Shown in pieces: positions 33,008 to 40,653 of a stretch of DNA of 64,000 nucleotides. Position 1 is the first letter of the stretch. Each line of letters starts with the position of its first letter. The translations under genes and the position numbers were made by a program. The notes beneath the pieces were generated by a model. The model worked only from the letters and a program-made list of their open reading frames with translations. It did no database searches and was not told the origin of the DNA. Location: the NCBI RefSeq assembly GCF_900111765.1, contig NZ_FOIB01000006.1:372001-436000 (forward strand). The letters run 5' to 3'. This DNA is from Myxococcus fulvus. Lineage in GTDB: Bacteria; Myxococcota; Myxococcia; Myxococcales; Myxococcaceae.

Positions 33008-34318
33008 CTACGAGCCCCACACGAGATGAAAGCGAGCGGGGCTCGAGTCCAGCGGAGAGCCGAGCGCGGCCTCCAACGCTCCGAGCCCATCGTGTGCCAA
33101 GGGGTTGTCCTCGGGGAAGAACTCCCGGTCCAGGTCCTCCAGATCCAACAGCGTCTCGACGGCCTCCGCGAGTGCACCGGGTGCATCGAACGCATGGACC
33201 TGGTGCTCCCCCGCGGGGACCAACGTGTCGAGGAGGAACCGGCGATAGCTCACCAGCGTGTCCTGGATGTTCTTCTGGAGGGGCGCACTCGCGAGACACG
33301 CATCGAGCCAGTGGATGTGCCCGCGCAGGCTCTTGATGGGCACGGAGCTCGCTTCTCCCTCGGACTGGCGCGCCTCGGCCCAGAGGACCCAGCGACCGAG
33401 GTCACTTGGCGCAGGTGGGGCCCGGGGCGCGCGGAGGGGCTCGAGGTTGCGCAGCACACGTCCCGCGGTCGTCAGCCGGATGCGCGGGCCGTCCATCGTG
33501 ACGAGCCCGGCGGAGCGCAGGCGCGCGAGCAGCGCGGGCAGCGAGCCCACCGCGGCGAAGTCAGCGCCATACGACTCCTCGAGCCGGCCACAGTCGGGTT
33601 GCTCCTGCACCGCTTCGAGCGCGAGCTCCAGCTCCGCGTCCTCCACCCACGGACCGCGACGACCTTCCGCGTCGGGCGTGCCCAGCACCTCGACTCCGTC
33701 CGGAACAGTGAGGGTGCTCCCGGAGGCAGGGAGATGTCCCTGGCCTACGTACACGCGACGCACGGTGGGGTGGGCGAAGGCGTCGAATGGAGGGCGTGAC
33801 CCCAACAGGTGAAGCTCCTGGAGATGCGGAGTCGCGGCGATGAGCGCGTCTCGCACCGTGTCACTGACGCGCACGGTTGGACCGGTGGGAATGAAGGTGA
33901 GCTGAACCAACCAGGGCCGTGGACGGCTCGCGAGTCGTGCCAACGCCCGTTCATCGCCCCGCACCGTGTATTGCCTGACGAAGGTTCCCAGCGGACCGTC
34001 GAGCAGTCCTGGCGGATGGAAGCGGTCATCGCGGAGCGCGTGGATGAAGCCATGCTGGACCAGGGGTCCCGCGAGGGCCGCGAGCGGCGCCCCCAACCAG
34101 GCGGCGAGCACCTCCTGCCTCCGATGCCGCCAGCCACGGTCCTCGGGCTTCGGATTCAAATCCAGCGCCATCAGTTCGCCGCGTGGGTCTCCTCGTCGCT
34201 GGAGGAGGTCCGCCAGCACGGCGAGCGTGTCCAGCCTCCAGGCCGTCACGAGCGAATGGTCCAGCTCACTCCAGTCACTGTCGGATGCCAGCGCGGAAGA
34301 GAGGCCACGGAAGGTCAT
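33008..34318 (-). CDS. TIGR02996-type leucine-rich-like protein
   Basis: A 436-aa cytoplasmic protein from ATG 34318 (GTG 34324 possible). Residues about 30-55 (LAVLADLLQRRGDPRGELMALDL) match the short repeat-companion domain TIGR02996, found in large paralogous families of myxobacteria and planctomycetes. The middle has LRR-like spacing (RDALIAATPHLQELHLLGSRPP). The C-terminal half has a winged-helix-like segment (LARLRSAGLVTMDGPRIRLTTAGRVLRNL). Function unknown; neighbours give no clue beyond an accessory setting. Confidence 0.6.
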   Translation of the reverse strand: MTFRGLSSALASDSDWSELDHSLVTAWRLDTLAVLADLLQRRGDPRGELMALDLNPKPEDRGWRHRRQEVLAAWLGAPLAALAGPLVQHGFIHALRDDRFHPPGLLDGPLGTFVRQYTVRGDERALARLASRPRPWLVQLTFIPTGPTVRVSDTVRDALIAATPHLQELHLLGSRPPFDAFAHPTVRRVYVGQGHLPASGSTLTVPDGVEVLGTPDAEGRRGPWVEDAELELALEAVQEQPDCGRLEESYGADFAAVGSLPALLARLRSAGLVTMDGPRIRLTTAGRVLRNLEPLRAPRAPPAPSDLGRWVLWAEARQSEGEASSVPIKSLRGHIHWLDACLASAPLQKNIQDTLVSYRRFLLDTLVPAGEHQVHAFDAPGALAEAVETLLDLEDLDREFFPEDNPLAHDGLGALEAALGSPLDSSPARFHLVWGS

Positions 34319-34392
34319 GCCCACACTCTCGCACGGAAGCGCCGATGGCCGCTCCCGCGCACGCTTCGCTCCAGGCTAGGGTTTCACCCGTG

Positions 34393-35853
34393 ATGTCCCA
34401 TGCGCGCATCCGTTCGATGCTCCCGCTGCTCTGCCTCGTGACGCTGTCGTGCCTCGGCGGTGTCCGCCCGCGCGCGGCGAAGGACCCGGCGGCGCTGCGC
34501 TACAACCTCACCTACGTCCGCGAACCCACGCCCGCGCTCGACGTGGAGGTCGTCCTCGTCCGAGGCACGCCGCGCACCTTCCGCTTCACGCGCCCCGGCG
34601 GCGTGGACTCCGTCAGCGCATTCCGCGAGGACGGCGAGCGGCTCGACGTCCCGGTCCGCGACGGCCTGGTGCAGCTGCCCCGGGACATCCGCTTCCTGCG
34701 CTATCGCTATGCACTCGAGCCCCGTCGTCGTGGACACGGCTCGGACCTCTTCGCGGGGAGCGCCGAGGACGACGCGTGGCACCTCACGGGCCGCACGTAC
34801 CTCATCCGCCCCAACCTGGCGCCACCCGACCTTCGCGTGGAGCTCGTTGTCGAGGGCATCGATGCCCTGTTGCCCTGGCAACCGGATGACAAGGGCCTGT
34901 ACCACCTGCGCGCTGAGGACCTCGTCGACTCGGGGTTCCACGCCTTCGGCGGGCGACGGTGTCAGGTGGTCCTCCAGGACGCGGTGCTGGATGTCGCGGT
35001 GCTCGGCCACTTCACCCACCTCGACGACGCGCGGGTGTGTCACTGGCTGAAGCGGACCGCGGACGAAGTGCTCACCGTGCGCCGCGCCTTCCCGTATCCC
35101 CGGGTCACCGTGCGGGTCATCTCCGTCCCCGGACGCGACGGCCCCGGGCTCTTCGGCATGGTGCTGTGGAGTTCACCGCCCAGCATCTCGCTGCTCGTGG
35201 GACAGGACGCGACCGAAGCGTCGTTCGAGCGGGACTGGGTCGCGCTCCACGAGATGCTCCACCTCGCGCACCCCGCCATCCTCCCGCGCGTGCCGTGGTT
35301 GTCGGAGGGGCTCGCCACCTACCTCACGGAGATGGCGCAGGTCCGCTCGGGACGACAGAGCGCCCAGCGCGCCTGGGGCGAGCTGGTGGACGGCTTCGCG
35401 CGCGGCCGCGACGCGTCGCAAGCCCGCACCATGAAGGAGGTCGTCGCCGACAGTGACTTCTCGCCGGGCACCTATTGGACGGGCGCGCTCTTCGCGCTGC
35501 ATCTCGATGTGGAAATCCGCCGTGTCACTGGAAACCGACGTCACCTGGAGGATGTGTTGGAGTGGCTCGCGGCGCGGGGGAGCACGTCCACCTTCGGTGC
35601 CTTCGGCGTGGCGGTGGATGAGGTCGCGGGGCAGCCGCTGTTCGATGCGTTGCTCGCCCGCCACCTCGAGCGGCCGGCTTTTGTGGAGCAGGAAGGTTTG
35701 CTACAAGCGCTGGGCGTGACGACCGGCGCTGATGGCATCCAACTGGTGCCGGCCCGTGACAGCGCGCTGCGCGAGGCACTGGAAAGTGGTGGGTGTAACC
35801 CACGTGCGGGAAGTTGCGTATCCGATGCATCCGCGATTCATCGACATCCGTAG
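34393..35853 (+). CDS. Lipoprotein gluzincin metallopeptidase
   Basis: A 486-aa lipoprotein (ATG 34393; GTG 34390 possible; lipobox LVTLSC). Residues about 25-160 are a beta-rich N-domain like those of M1/M61 peptidases. The zinc motif is clear: VALHEMLHLAHPAILPRVPWLSEGLATYLTE split around HEMLH, with the third ligand Glu in SEGLATY 19 residues on. This HExxH-x18-E spacing is the gluzincin pattern. It acts in the periplasm or at the outer membrane. It lies 106 bp upstream of the RiPP precursor on the same strand, so a role in leader processing is possible but unproven. Confidence 0.8.
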   Translation: MSHARIRSMLPLLCLVTLSCLGGVRPRAAKDPAALRYNLTYVREPTPALDVEVVLVRGTPRTFRFTRPGGVDSVSAFREDGERLDVPVRDGLVQLPRDIRFLRYRYALEPRRRGHGSDLFAGSAEDDAWHLTGRTYLIRPNLAPPDLRVELVVEGIDALLPWQPDDKGLYHLRAEDLVDSGFHAFGGRRCQVVLQDAVLDVAVLGHFTHLDDARVCHWLKRTADEVLTVRRAFPYPRVTVRVISVPGRDGPGLFGMVLWSSPPSISLLVGQDATEASFERDWVALHEMLHLAHPAILPRVPWLSEGLATYLTEMAQVRSGRQSAQRAWGELVDGFARGRDASQARTMKEVVADSDFSPGTYWTGALFALHLDVEIRRVTGNRRHLEDVLEWLAARGSTSTFGAFGVAVDEVAGQPLFDALLARHLERPAFVEQEGLLQALGVTTGADGIQLVPARDSALREALESGGCNPRAGSCVSDASAIHRHP

Positions 35854-35959
35854 ATGAGGTCCGCCATGTCCAGAACGACGCTGGCGCTCATCGCGCTCCA
35901 GATGACTCGTGCGCTCGAGCAGTAACCCCCTCAACGCAGTACCGAAAGGAAGCAACCCC

Positions 35960-36226
35960 ATGAACGCGAAGGCTCTTGCGGCGATTGTCGGCACCCTGTC
36001 CCTGGCCTCCCTCGCCACCGGCTGTGCCTCCACCAAGTCCGCCGAGGCCCAGCCGGCCGCCGCGGAGAAGGGCGCCGAGGGCAGCTGTGGCGCGCAGAAG
36101 GCCGAGGGCGACAAGGGCGCCGAGGCGGGCTGCGGCGCGCAGAAGACCGACGGCACCGCCCCCGCCGCCACGCCGGAGAAGGGCACCGAGCACGCCTGCG
36201 GCGCGGGCGGCTGCGGCAAGAAGTAG
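35960..36226 (+). CDS. RiPP precursor with EGxCG-type repeats (HvfA/bufferin-like)
   Basis: An 88-aa protein with a signal peptide (NAKALAAIVGTLSLASLATG) and Cys22 placed as in a lipobox, although position -3 is Ala. The mature part is low-complexity with three imperfect repeats (E/D)KG(A/T)Exx-CG-A, around Cys43, Cys58 and Cys80, plus a final Cys85; every core Cys is followed by Gly (EGSCGAQK, EAGCGAQK, EHACGAGGCGKK). This matches signal-peptide-bearing precursors such as HvfA of Haemophilus, whose EGKCG Cys residues are oxidised by a DUF692 enzyme to give a copper-binding peptide. The DUF692 and DUF2063 genes follow at once, which supports the assignment. Confidence 0.85.
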   Translation: MNAKALAAIVGTLSLASLATGCASTKSAEAQPAAAEKGAEGSCGAQKAEGDKGAEAGCGAQKTDGTAPAATPEKGTEHACGAGGCGKK

Positions 36227-36253
36227 TCGTCACGGGCCGCATCCAGGCCCCCT

Positions 36254-36287
36254 CCGGGCGGTGGGAACAACAGCTCCCACCGCCCGG
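36254..36287 (+). terminator. Hairpin between RiPP precursor and enzyme genes
   Basis: CCGGGCGGTGGGA and its exact 13-bp complement flank an 8-nt loop, followed by TTTCG, 27 bp after the precursor stop and 32 bp before the DUF692 start. Read-through terminators in this position keep precursor levels above those of the enzymes in many RiPP operons. Confidence 0.7.
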
Positions 36288-36319
36288 TTTCGCTTCGACT
36301 CCGGAGGAGGTATCCCGCC

Positions 36320-37168
36320 GTGGTGGCGACGTACGCGCGAAGACACGGACTGAAGCCCCTGGGCGCGGGCATCGGCCTGCGCCGGAGCTTCTATGAGGAG
36401 CTGCCGCGCACGGAGCGCACGCTCGACTGGGTGGAGATCATCCCGGAGAACTTCCTGTCGCTCGGCGGTCGTCCCCAGCGCGCGCTGGACGCGTGCGTGG
36501 AGCGCTGGCCCGTGTTGCCGCACGGCGTGGGCCTGGACATCGGCGGGCCGGACGCGCTGGACGTGGACTACGTCACGGCCCTGGCCGCGCTGGTGAAGCG
36601 CGTGGACGCGCCGTTCTTCTCCGACCACCTGTGCTACTCGCGGCTGGGCGGCGTGTACCTGCACGACCTGTTGCCGCTGCCCTTCAGCGAGGCCGTGGTG
36701 GAGCACGTCGTGCCGCGCGTGCGCGAGGTGATGGCCCGCGTGGGCCGCCCCTTCCTGCTGGAGAACCCGAGCTACTACGCGAACATGCCCGGGGGCACGC
36801 TGAGCGAAGCGGACTTCCTGCGGCACGTGGTGGAGCAGGCGGACTGCGGCCTCCTCCTGGACGTGAACAACGTCTACGTCAACGCGCTCAACCACGGCTA
36901 CGACGCGCGCGCCTTCGTGGACGCGCTGCCGCTGGAGCGCGTGGTGCAGGTGCACCTCGCCGGCCACACGCGCTACCCCGACGTCATCATCGACACGCAC
37001 GGGGACCGCGTCTGTGACGACGTGTGGTCGCTGTATCGTTACGTGCTCGAGCGCACCGGCCCGGTGTCGACGCTCATCGAGTGGGACCAGGACATCCCGT
37101 CGATGACGGCCGTGCTGGACGAGGCGGACCAGGCGCGCGCCGTGCTCGGCGCCCCGGAGCGACGATGA
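36320..37168 (+). CDS. DUF692 multinuclear non-heme iron oxidase (MNIO)
   Basis: A 282-aa TIM-barrel enzyme with the GTG start at 36320 and GGAGGAGG 9 nt upstream. MNIO enzymes use two or three irons to oxidise Cys or amide groups in RiPP precursors (MbnB, TglH, HvfB). Metal ligands visible: His68 (LPHGVGLDIG), His103 (FFSDHLCYS), Glu149 (LLENPSYY), Asp181/Asn184 (LLDVNNVYVNALNHG, His192), His212/His216 (VHLAGH), Asp225/His227 (IDTHGD), Glu254/Asp256 (IEWDQDIP). All usual ligands are kept, so it should be active. Substrate is probably the upstream Cys-repeat protein; its stop overlaps the start of the partner gene. Confidence 0.92.
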   Translation: MVATYARRHGLKPLGAGIGLRRSFYEELPRTERTLDWVEIIPENFLSLGGRPQRALDACVERWPVLPHGVGLDIGGPDALDVDYVTALAALVKRVDAPFFSDHLCYSRLGGVYLHDLLPLPFSEAVVEHVVPRVREVMARVGRPFLLENPSYYANMPGGTLSEADFLRHVVEQADCGLLLDVNNVYVNALNHGYDARAFVDALPLERVVQVHLAGHTRYPDVIIDTHGDRVCDDVWSLYRYVLERTGPVSTLIEWDQDIPSMTAVLDEADQARAVLGAPERR

Positions 37169-37890
37169 AGCCCGAGCTGAAGCACTTCTTCGACGGCATG
37201 GGCGCCTACCTCGCGAAGCCGGGCACGGCGTCGCTGGAGCAGCTCTACGCCAGGCACCCGGGCTGGGACGCGCCCGCCCGGCGCGTGTCCATCTATGGCG
37301 ACTTCGTGCGAGGCCACGTGCGAGGCGCGGTGGAGAAGCTCTACCCGCTCCTGCGCCGCGCGGTGGGGCCGGAGGCGTGGACCTCGCTCGTGGAGGGCTA
37401 CACGCTGACGCGCCCCGCGCGGCACCACGAGGTGAACCGGCTGGGCGAGAGCTTCCCCGCGTTCATCGCGGACTCGCTCGTGTCCCACGGCCTGCCGCCC
37501 CACGCCGCCGAGCTCGCGCGCTTCGAGTGGACGGACTTCGCGGTGTTCTCGTCCCAGTCGCCATCGCCGGCCCGCGTGGAGGCGCTGACGCCGAACCCCA
37601 CCCTGGCCGTGCTGGAGCACACCTTCCGCCTCTGCGCGCACGTGCGGAGTCGGGGGGAGGGTGGGGCGCCCGAGCGCGGCGAAGAGCTGGCGCTCCTGTG
37701 GCGCCACCCCGTGGACCTGGTGACGTACTACCAGGAGGCCACGCCGCCCACGCTGCTCGTGCTGAAGATGGCGGTGGAGGGCCTGTCCGCGTCGGACGTG
37801 ACGGCGGCCACCGGGATGCCCGAGGCCGACGTCCTCGACGCGGTGGCTCGGCTCTCCCGCGACGGGCTCGTGCTCACGCCGGGCGGGTGA
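37165..37890 (+). CDS. DUF2063 partner protein of the MNIO enzyme
   Basis: A 241-aa protein whose ATG at 37165 overlaps the DUF692 stop (ATGA), indicating tight co-expression. The N-terminal half matches DUF2063 (LYARHPGWDAPARRVSIYGDFVRGHVRGAVEKLYPLLRR split, then HEVNRLGESFPAFIADS, LARFEWT). In HvfC, MbnC and TglI-type systems the partner binds the precursor and is needed for MNIO activity. The C-terminal part (about 150-241) is winged-helix-like (ASDVTAATGMPEADVLDAVARLSRDGLV). No DoxX-type fourth gene (as in hvfD) follows; the next gene is convergent. Confidence 0.88.
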   Translation: MKPELKHFFDGMGAYLAKPGTASLEQLYARHPGWDAPARRVSIYGDFVRGHVRGAVEKLYPLLRRAVGPEAWTSLVEGYTLTRPARHHEVNRLGESFPAFIADSLVSHGLPPHAAELARFEWTDFAVFSSQSPSPARVEALTPNPTLAVLEHTFRLCAHVRSRGEGGAPERGEELALLWRHPVDLVTYYQEATPPTLLVLKMAVEGLSASDVTAATGMPEADVLDAVARLSRDGLVLTPGG

Positions 37891-37899
37891 CGCGGGCCC

Positions 37900-38997
37900 T
37901 CAGTCGCGGACCGAGCACACGCGCCCGTCCAGGGTGTCCTCGCAGCGCGAGGCGCCCGGGCAGTCCAGGTCCTCGACGCACGGCACGGTGCACTGGCGCT
38001 CCACGCACAGGCCCGTGGACATGCCCAGCCCCTGGCAGCGCTCGTCGTCCGCGCACTCCGCGCCGAACTGCAAGAGCGCGCTGCAGCTCAGGAAGCGCTG
38101 CGTGTCCGGCAGGCAGTTGCCCGCCTGGCAGGTGAAGCCCGCCTCGCAGCGGCTCGCGGCCAGGTCGTCCTCGTCCACCGTCTCCGTGCACGACTTCACG
38201 CACGTCGGCCCGCCACCGACGAGCAGCATGCACGCGGAGCCATCATCACAGCTGCGGCCATTCACGCACGCGCCGCACTGGGGGCCGTTCGCGGTGCAGC
38301 GGAAGCCCTTGCACGTCATGTCCCCGCCGCACTGGTCGTCCGCGACGCACTCCACGCACCGGCCACCCGGGCCGCACACCAGGCCGTCCTCGCAGCCCGT
38401 CGCGGCGCACCGGTTCACCAGGTCCGCGCGGGGCTGCAGCTGGATGCGCAGCTCCTTCTTCTCCCCCGCGCCGACACACGCCGAGGAGCGCACCTCCGGG
38501 AAGCCCATGCCGGCGATGGACAGCTCGTAGCACCCGTCCGGCAGGGGACCCACCCGCAGGCGCCCCTTGCCATCCAGTTGCAGCTGGTCCAGGTGCGTGC
38601 CCAGCACCGTCACCTCCACGCCCGCCACCCGCTCGCCCTGGGTGGACTTCGCGCGCATCTCCAGGAAGCCCGCAACCTTCGGCTCGACGCGCTCGACGTC
38701 GAGCGCCTTGCCCGCGGAGACCTTCACCTTCACCCGCGTCGCCTTCTCCTGCGTGGCGACGACGAACAGCTCGACGTCTCCGGAGGGGACCTTCTCCAGC
38801 TTGAAGCGTCCCTGGTCGTCCACCGTCGAGCGCAGCTCCGGCGCGCCCACCACCGACACCAGGGCGTGCGCCGGGTCGAACTCCGACAGCTGCCCTTCGA
38901 TGGTGCCCAGCCGCAGGGGCGCGTTCTCCAGGTTGCCGCACGCTCCCGCGCCCAGGGCCAGGAGGACTCCCAACGCGATGTGCAGTTTCGAGCGCAT
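37900..38997 (-). CDS. Cys-rich lipoprotein, last gene of the sigma-caspase operon
   Basis: A 365-aa lipoprotein (lipobox LALGAGACGN). The N-terminal half has carboxypeptidase-regulatory-like beta-sandwich repeats (VSVVGAPELRSTVDDQGRF, VEVTVLGTHLDQLQLDGKG, PDGCYELSIAGMGF). The C-terminal half is Cys-rich with about 25 Cys in myxobacterial CxxDxxCxxGxxC-like repeats (CEDGLVCGPGGRCVEC, CTETVDEDD...RCEAGFTCQAGNC). Such tails are typical of myxobacterial cell-surface proteins. Its start shares one base with the stop of the caspase gene (TGATG), so the two are translated together and may act together at the cell surface. Confidence 0.8.
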   Translation of the reverse strand: MRSKLHIALGVLLALGAGACGNLENAPLRLGTIEGQLSEFDPAHALVSVVGAPELRSTVDDQGRFKLEKVPSGDVELFVVATQEKATRVKVKVSAGKALDVERVEPKVAGFLEMRAKSTQGERVAGVEVTVLGTHLDQLQLDGKGRLRVGPLPDGCYELSIAGMGFPEVRSSACVGAGEKKELRIQLQPRADLVNRCAATGCEDGLVCGPGGRCVECVADDQCGGDMTCKGFRCTANGPQCGACVNGRSCDDGSACMLLVGGGPTCVKSCTETVDEDDLAASRCEAGFTCQAGNCLPDTQRFLSCSALLQFGAECADDERCQGLGMSTGLCVERQCTVPCVEDLDCPGASRCEDTLDGRVCSVRD

Positions 38998-40643
38998 CAA
39001 AAGCGGTACCCCACACCGGCCCAGCCGCCGGTGAAGCCCACGGCCTGTCCCTTCCCGTCCAACACCACGTACGTCAGCATGAGCTGCGCCTGTCCCACCA
39101 ACTCCAGGCGCTCTCCCACCCTCAGCACCACGCCTCCCACCACGCCGGGGCTGACCGTGAAGAAGCTCTGCCCGGCGGCGTACGTCTCCACATCGAAAGA
39201 CCGCCCCAGGTACAAGGTGGCCACACGCGGGCCGGCGAAGAGCGTCAGCCGCTCCCAGCGCCACAGGTAGGGCAGCGCCACGCCGGCGGAGAAGGTCGTG
39301 TAGCGGAAGGGGACCGCGTCCTCCGGGAGGAGCTGGAGCGAGCGCCGGCCCGTGCTGAAGCTGACATCGAACAGGAGCCCGAAGTCGCGCAGCGGACGGT
39401 CCTCCAGCCGCAGCGACACCGCCACCTCCGGCGCCATGGGCAACAGCTCCTCGCGGCTCTTCGCGTCCGCGAAGGTGAACATGCCGCCCAACAGCGACAG
39501 CGAGCGCCGGGGGAAGGCCTCCGACAACAACTGCTCCAGGGGCAGCCGCTCCCCTTCGCCCACCTCCACCTCGCGGCGCACCAGCACCGCGTCACCCTTG
39601 GTCAGCTCCACCGTGCGCTTGCCCGGCACCACCGCCGCCCCGCCCGGCAGCTCCGTGCGCGGCTCCCCGTCCACCTTGAGCGTGAAGCCATCCAGCCGCG
39701 GGTTGTAGGAGAACAGCTCGGGCCGGCCCGTGCGGGCGATGCTGCCCGACAGCACCACCGGGTCCGCGCCCACCTCCAGGATTTCCGCCGACGGCCGCTG
39801 CCGTCCTTCCGTGAAGGCGAACGTGCGCCGGCGCGCGTAGTCGTGCGCCTCCGTCGCGGTGACGGCCCCGTCCGCGTTGCGGTCCGCGCCGCCGCCCAGC
39901 CCCTCGACGAGGAAGTGCGTGTAGATGTCGTTCTGCAGCCCTTCGTCCTCGCGCGCCGTCTCACCCCAGTCACAGGCGGCGAACACCATGGACGCCCGCG
40001 AGGACTCCTCCAGCGGCCGCGCGTAGAAGCCGGACTTGATGCCCGACAGCTCCTTCTCCAGCTCCTTGGGCAACAGCGACTTGCCGTTGCCGCTGTGACA
40101 CGAGGCGAGCACCAACAGGCGCCGCCGGCTGGAGAGCGCGTCGAACTCCGCCTTCAGCGCGTCCATGGACAGCGCCGTCTGCGCGATGGCGCGATAGGAC
40201 GCGTCCCGCGTCACCAGGAAGCGGCGCAGCTCCCCGGTGGCGTCGCGCGCCAGCGTGCCGTGCGCGGAGAAGTAGACCACCACCACGTCATCCGGACGGT
40301 GCGCCTCCTTCCGCAGCTGCCTGAGCGCGGCGAGGATGGCCGCGCGCGTCGTCTCCTCCGGCCGCGTGAGCACGCGCACCTGGTCGAAGCGGCCCTTCGT
40401 GGGGTCCAGCATCGCCGCGGCCAGGTCCTTGGCGTCCTTCGACGGATAGCGCAGCCCCCGCCAATGAGGGTCGTCGAACTCGGAGATGCCCACGAGCAGC
40501 GCCATCCGCCGGGGCGTGTAGGCGCTGGAGAGCGCCTCCTCGTCGAGCCGCAGCGGCACGAGTCCGCCCTTCTCCGTCCCCTGGGACGAAGGAGTCGCGC
40601 ACGCCATCAGCGCCGCCAGCAGGATGAAGAGGAGGGGCCTCAC
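38997..40643 (-). CDS. Caspase-like lipoprotein with EF-hand and C-terminal beta-barrel
   Basis: A 548-aa protein. The N-terminus is a lipoprotein signal (LLAALMACAT). Residues about 45-300 are a peptidase C14-like caspase domain: RRMALLVGISEFDD, catalytic His128 in VVYFSAHGT and Cys182 in LASCHSGNGKS. An EF-hand loop DRNADGAVTATE (254-265) follows, as in some bacterial caspase-like proteins, and may make it calcium-dependent. Residues about 310-365 resemble a PEGA-like sandwich. Residues about 380-548 have amphipathic strands ending in WAGVGYRF, like an outer-membrane barrel. The combination predicts a periplasmic or surface protease tethered to the outer membrane. Weak ribosome site before GTG 40643; follows the anti-sigma gene. 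Confidence 0.82.
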   Translation of the reverse strand: MRPLLFILLAALMACATPSSQGTEKGGLVPLRLDEEALSSAYTPRRMALLVGISEFDDPHWRGLRYPSKDAKDLAAAMLDPTKGRFDQVRVLTRPEETTRAAILAALRQLRKEAHRPDDVVVVYFSAHGTLARDATGELRRFLVTRDASYRAIAQTALSMDALKAEFDALSSRRRLLVLASCHSGNGKSLLPKELEKELSGIKSGFYARPLEESSRASMVFAACDWGETAREDEGLQNDIYTHFLVEGLGGGADRNADGAVTATEAHDYARRRTFAFTEGRQRPSAEILEVGADPVVLSGSIARTGRPELFSYNPRLDGFTLKVDGEPRTELPGGAAVVPGKRTVELTKGDAVLVRREVEVGEGERLPLEQLLSEAFPRRSLSLLGGMFTFADAKSREELLPMAPEVAVSLRLEDRPLRDFGLLFDVSFSTGRRSLQLLPEDAVPFRYTTFSAGVALPYLWRWERLTLFAGPRVATLYLGRSFDVETYAAGQSFFTVSPGVVGGVVLRVGERLELVGQAQLMLTYVVLDGKGQAVGFTGGWAGVGYRF

Positions 40644-40653
40644 GGTGACTCGG

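Noticed and set aside
35830-35959. Possible copper-responsive operator before the RiPP precursor
   Set aside because: ATCCG/ATG-rich direct repeats exist but no CueR- or CopY-like dyad could be recognised.
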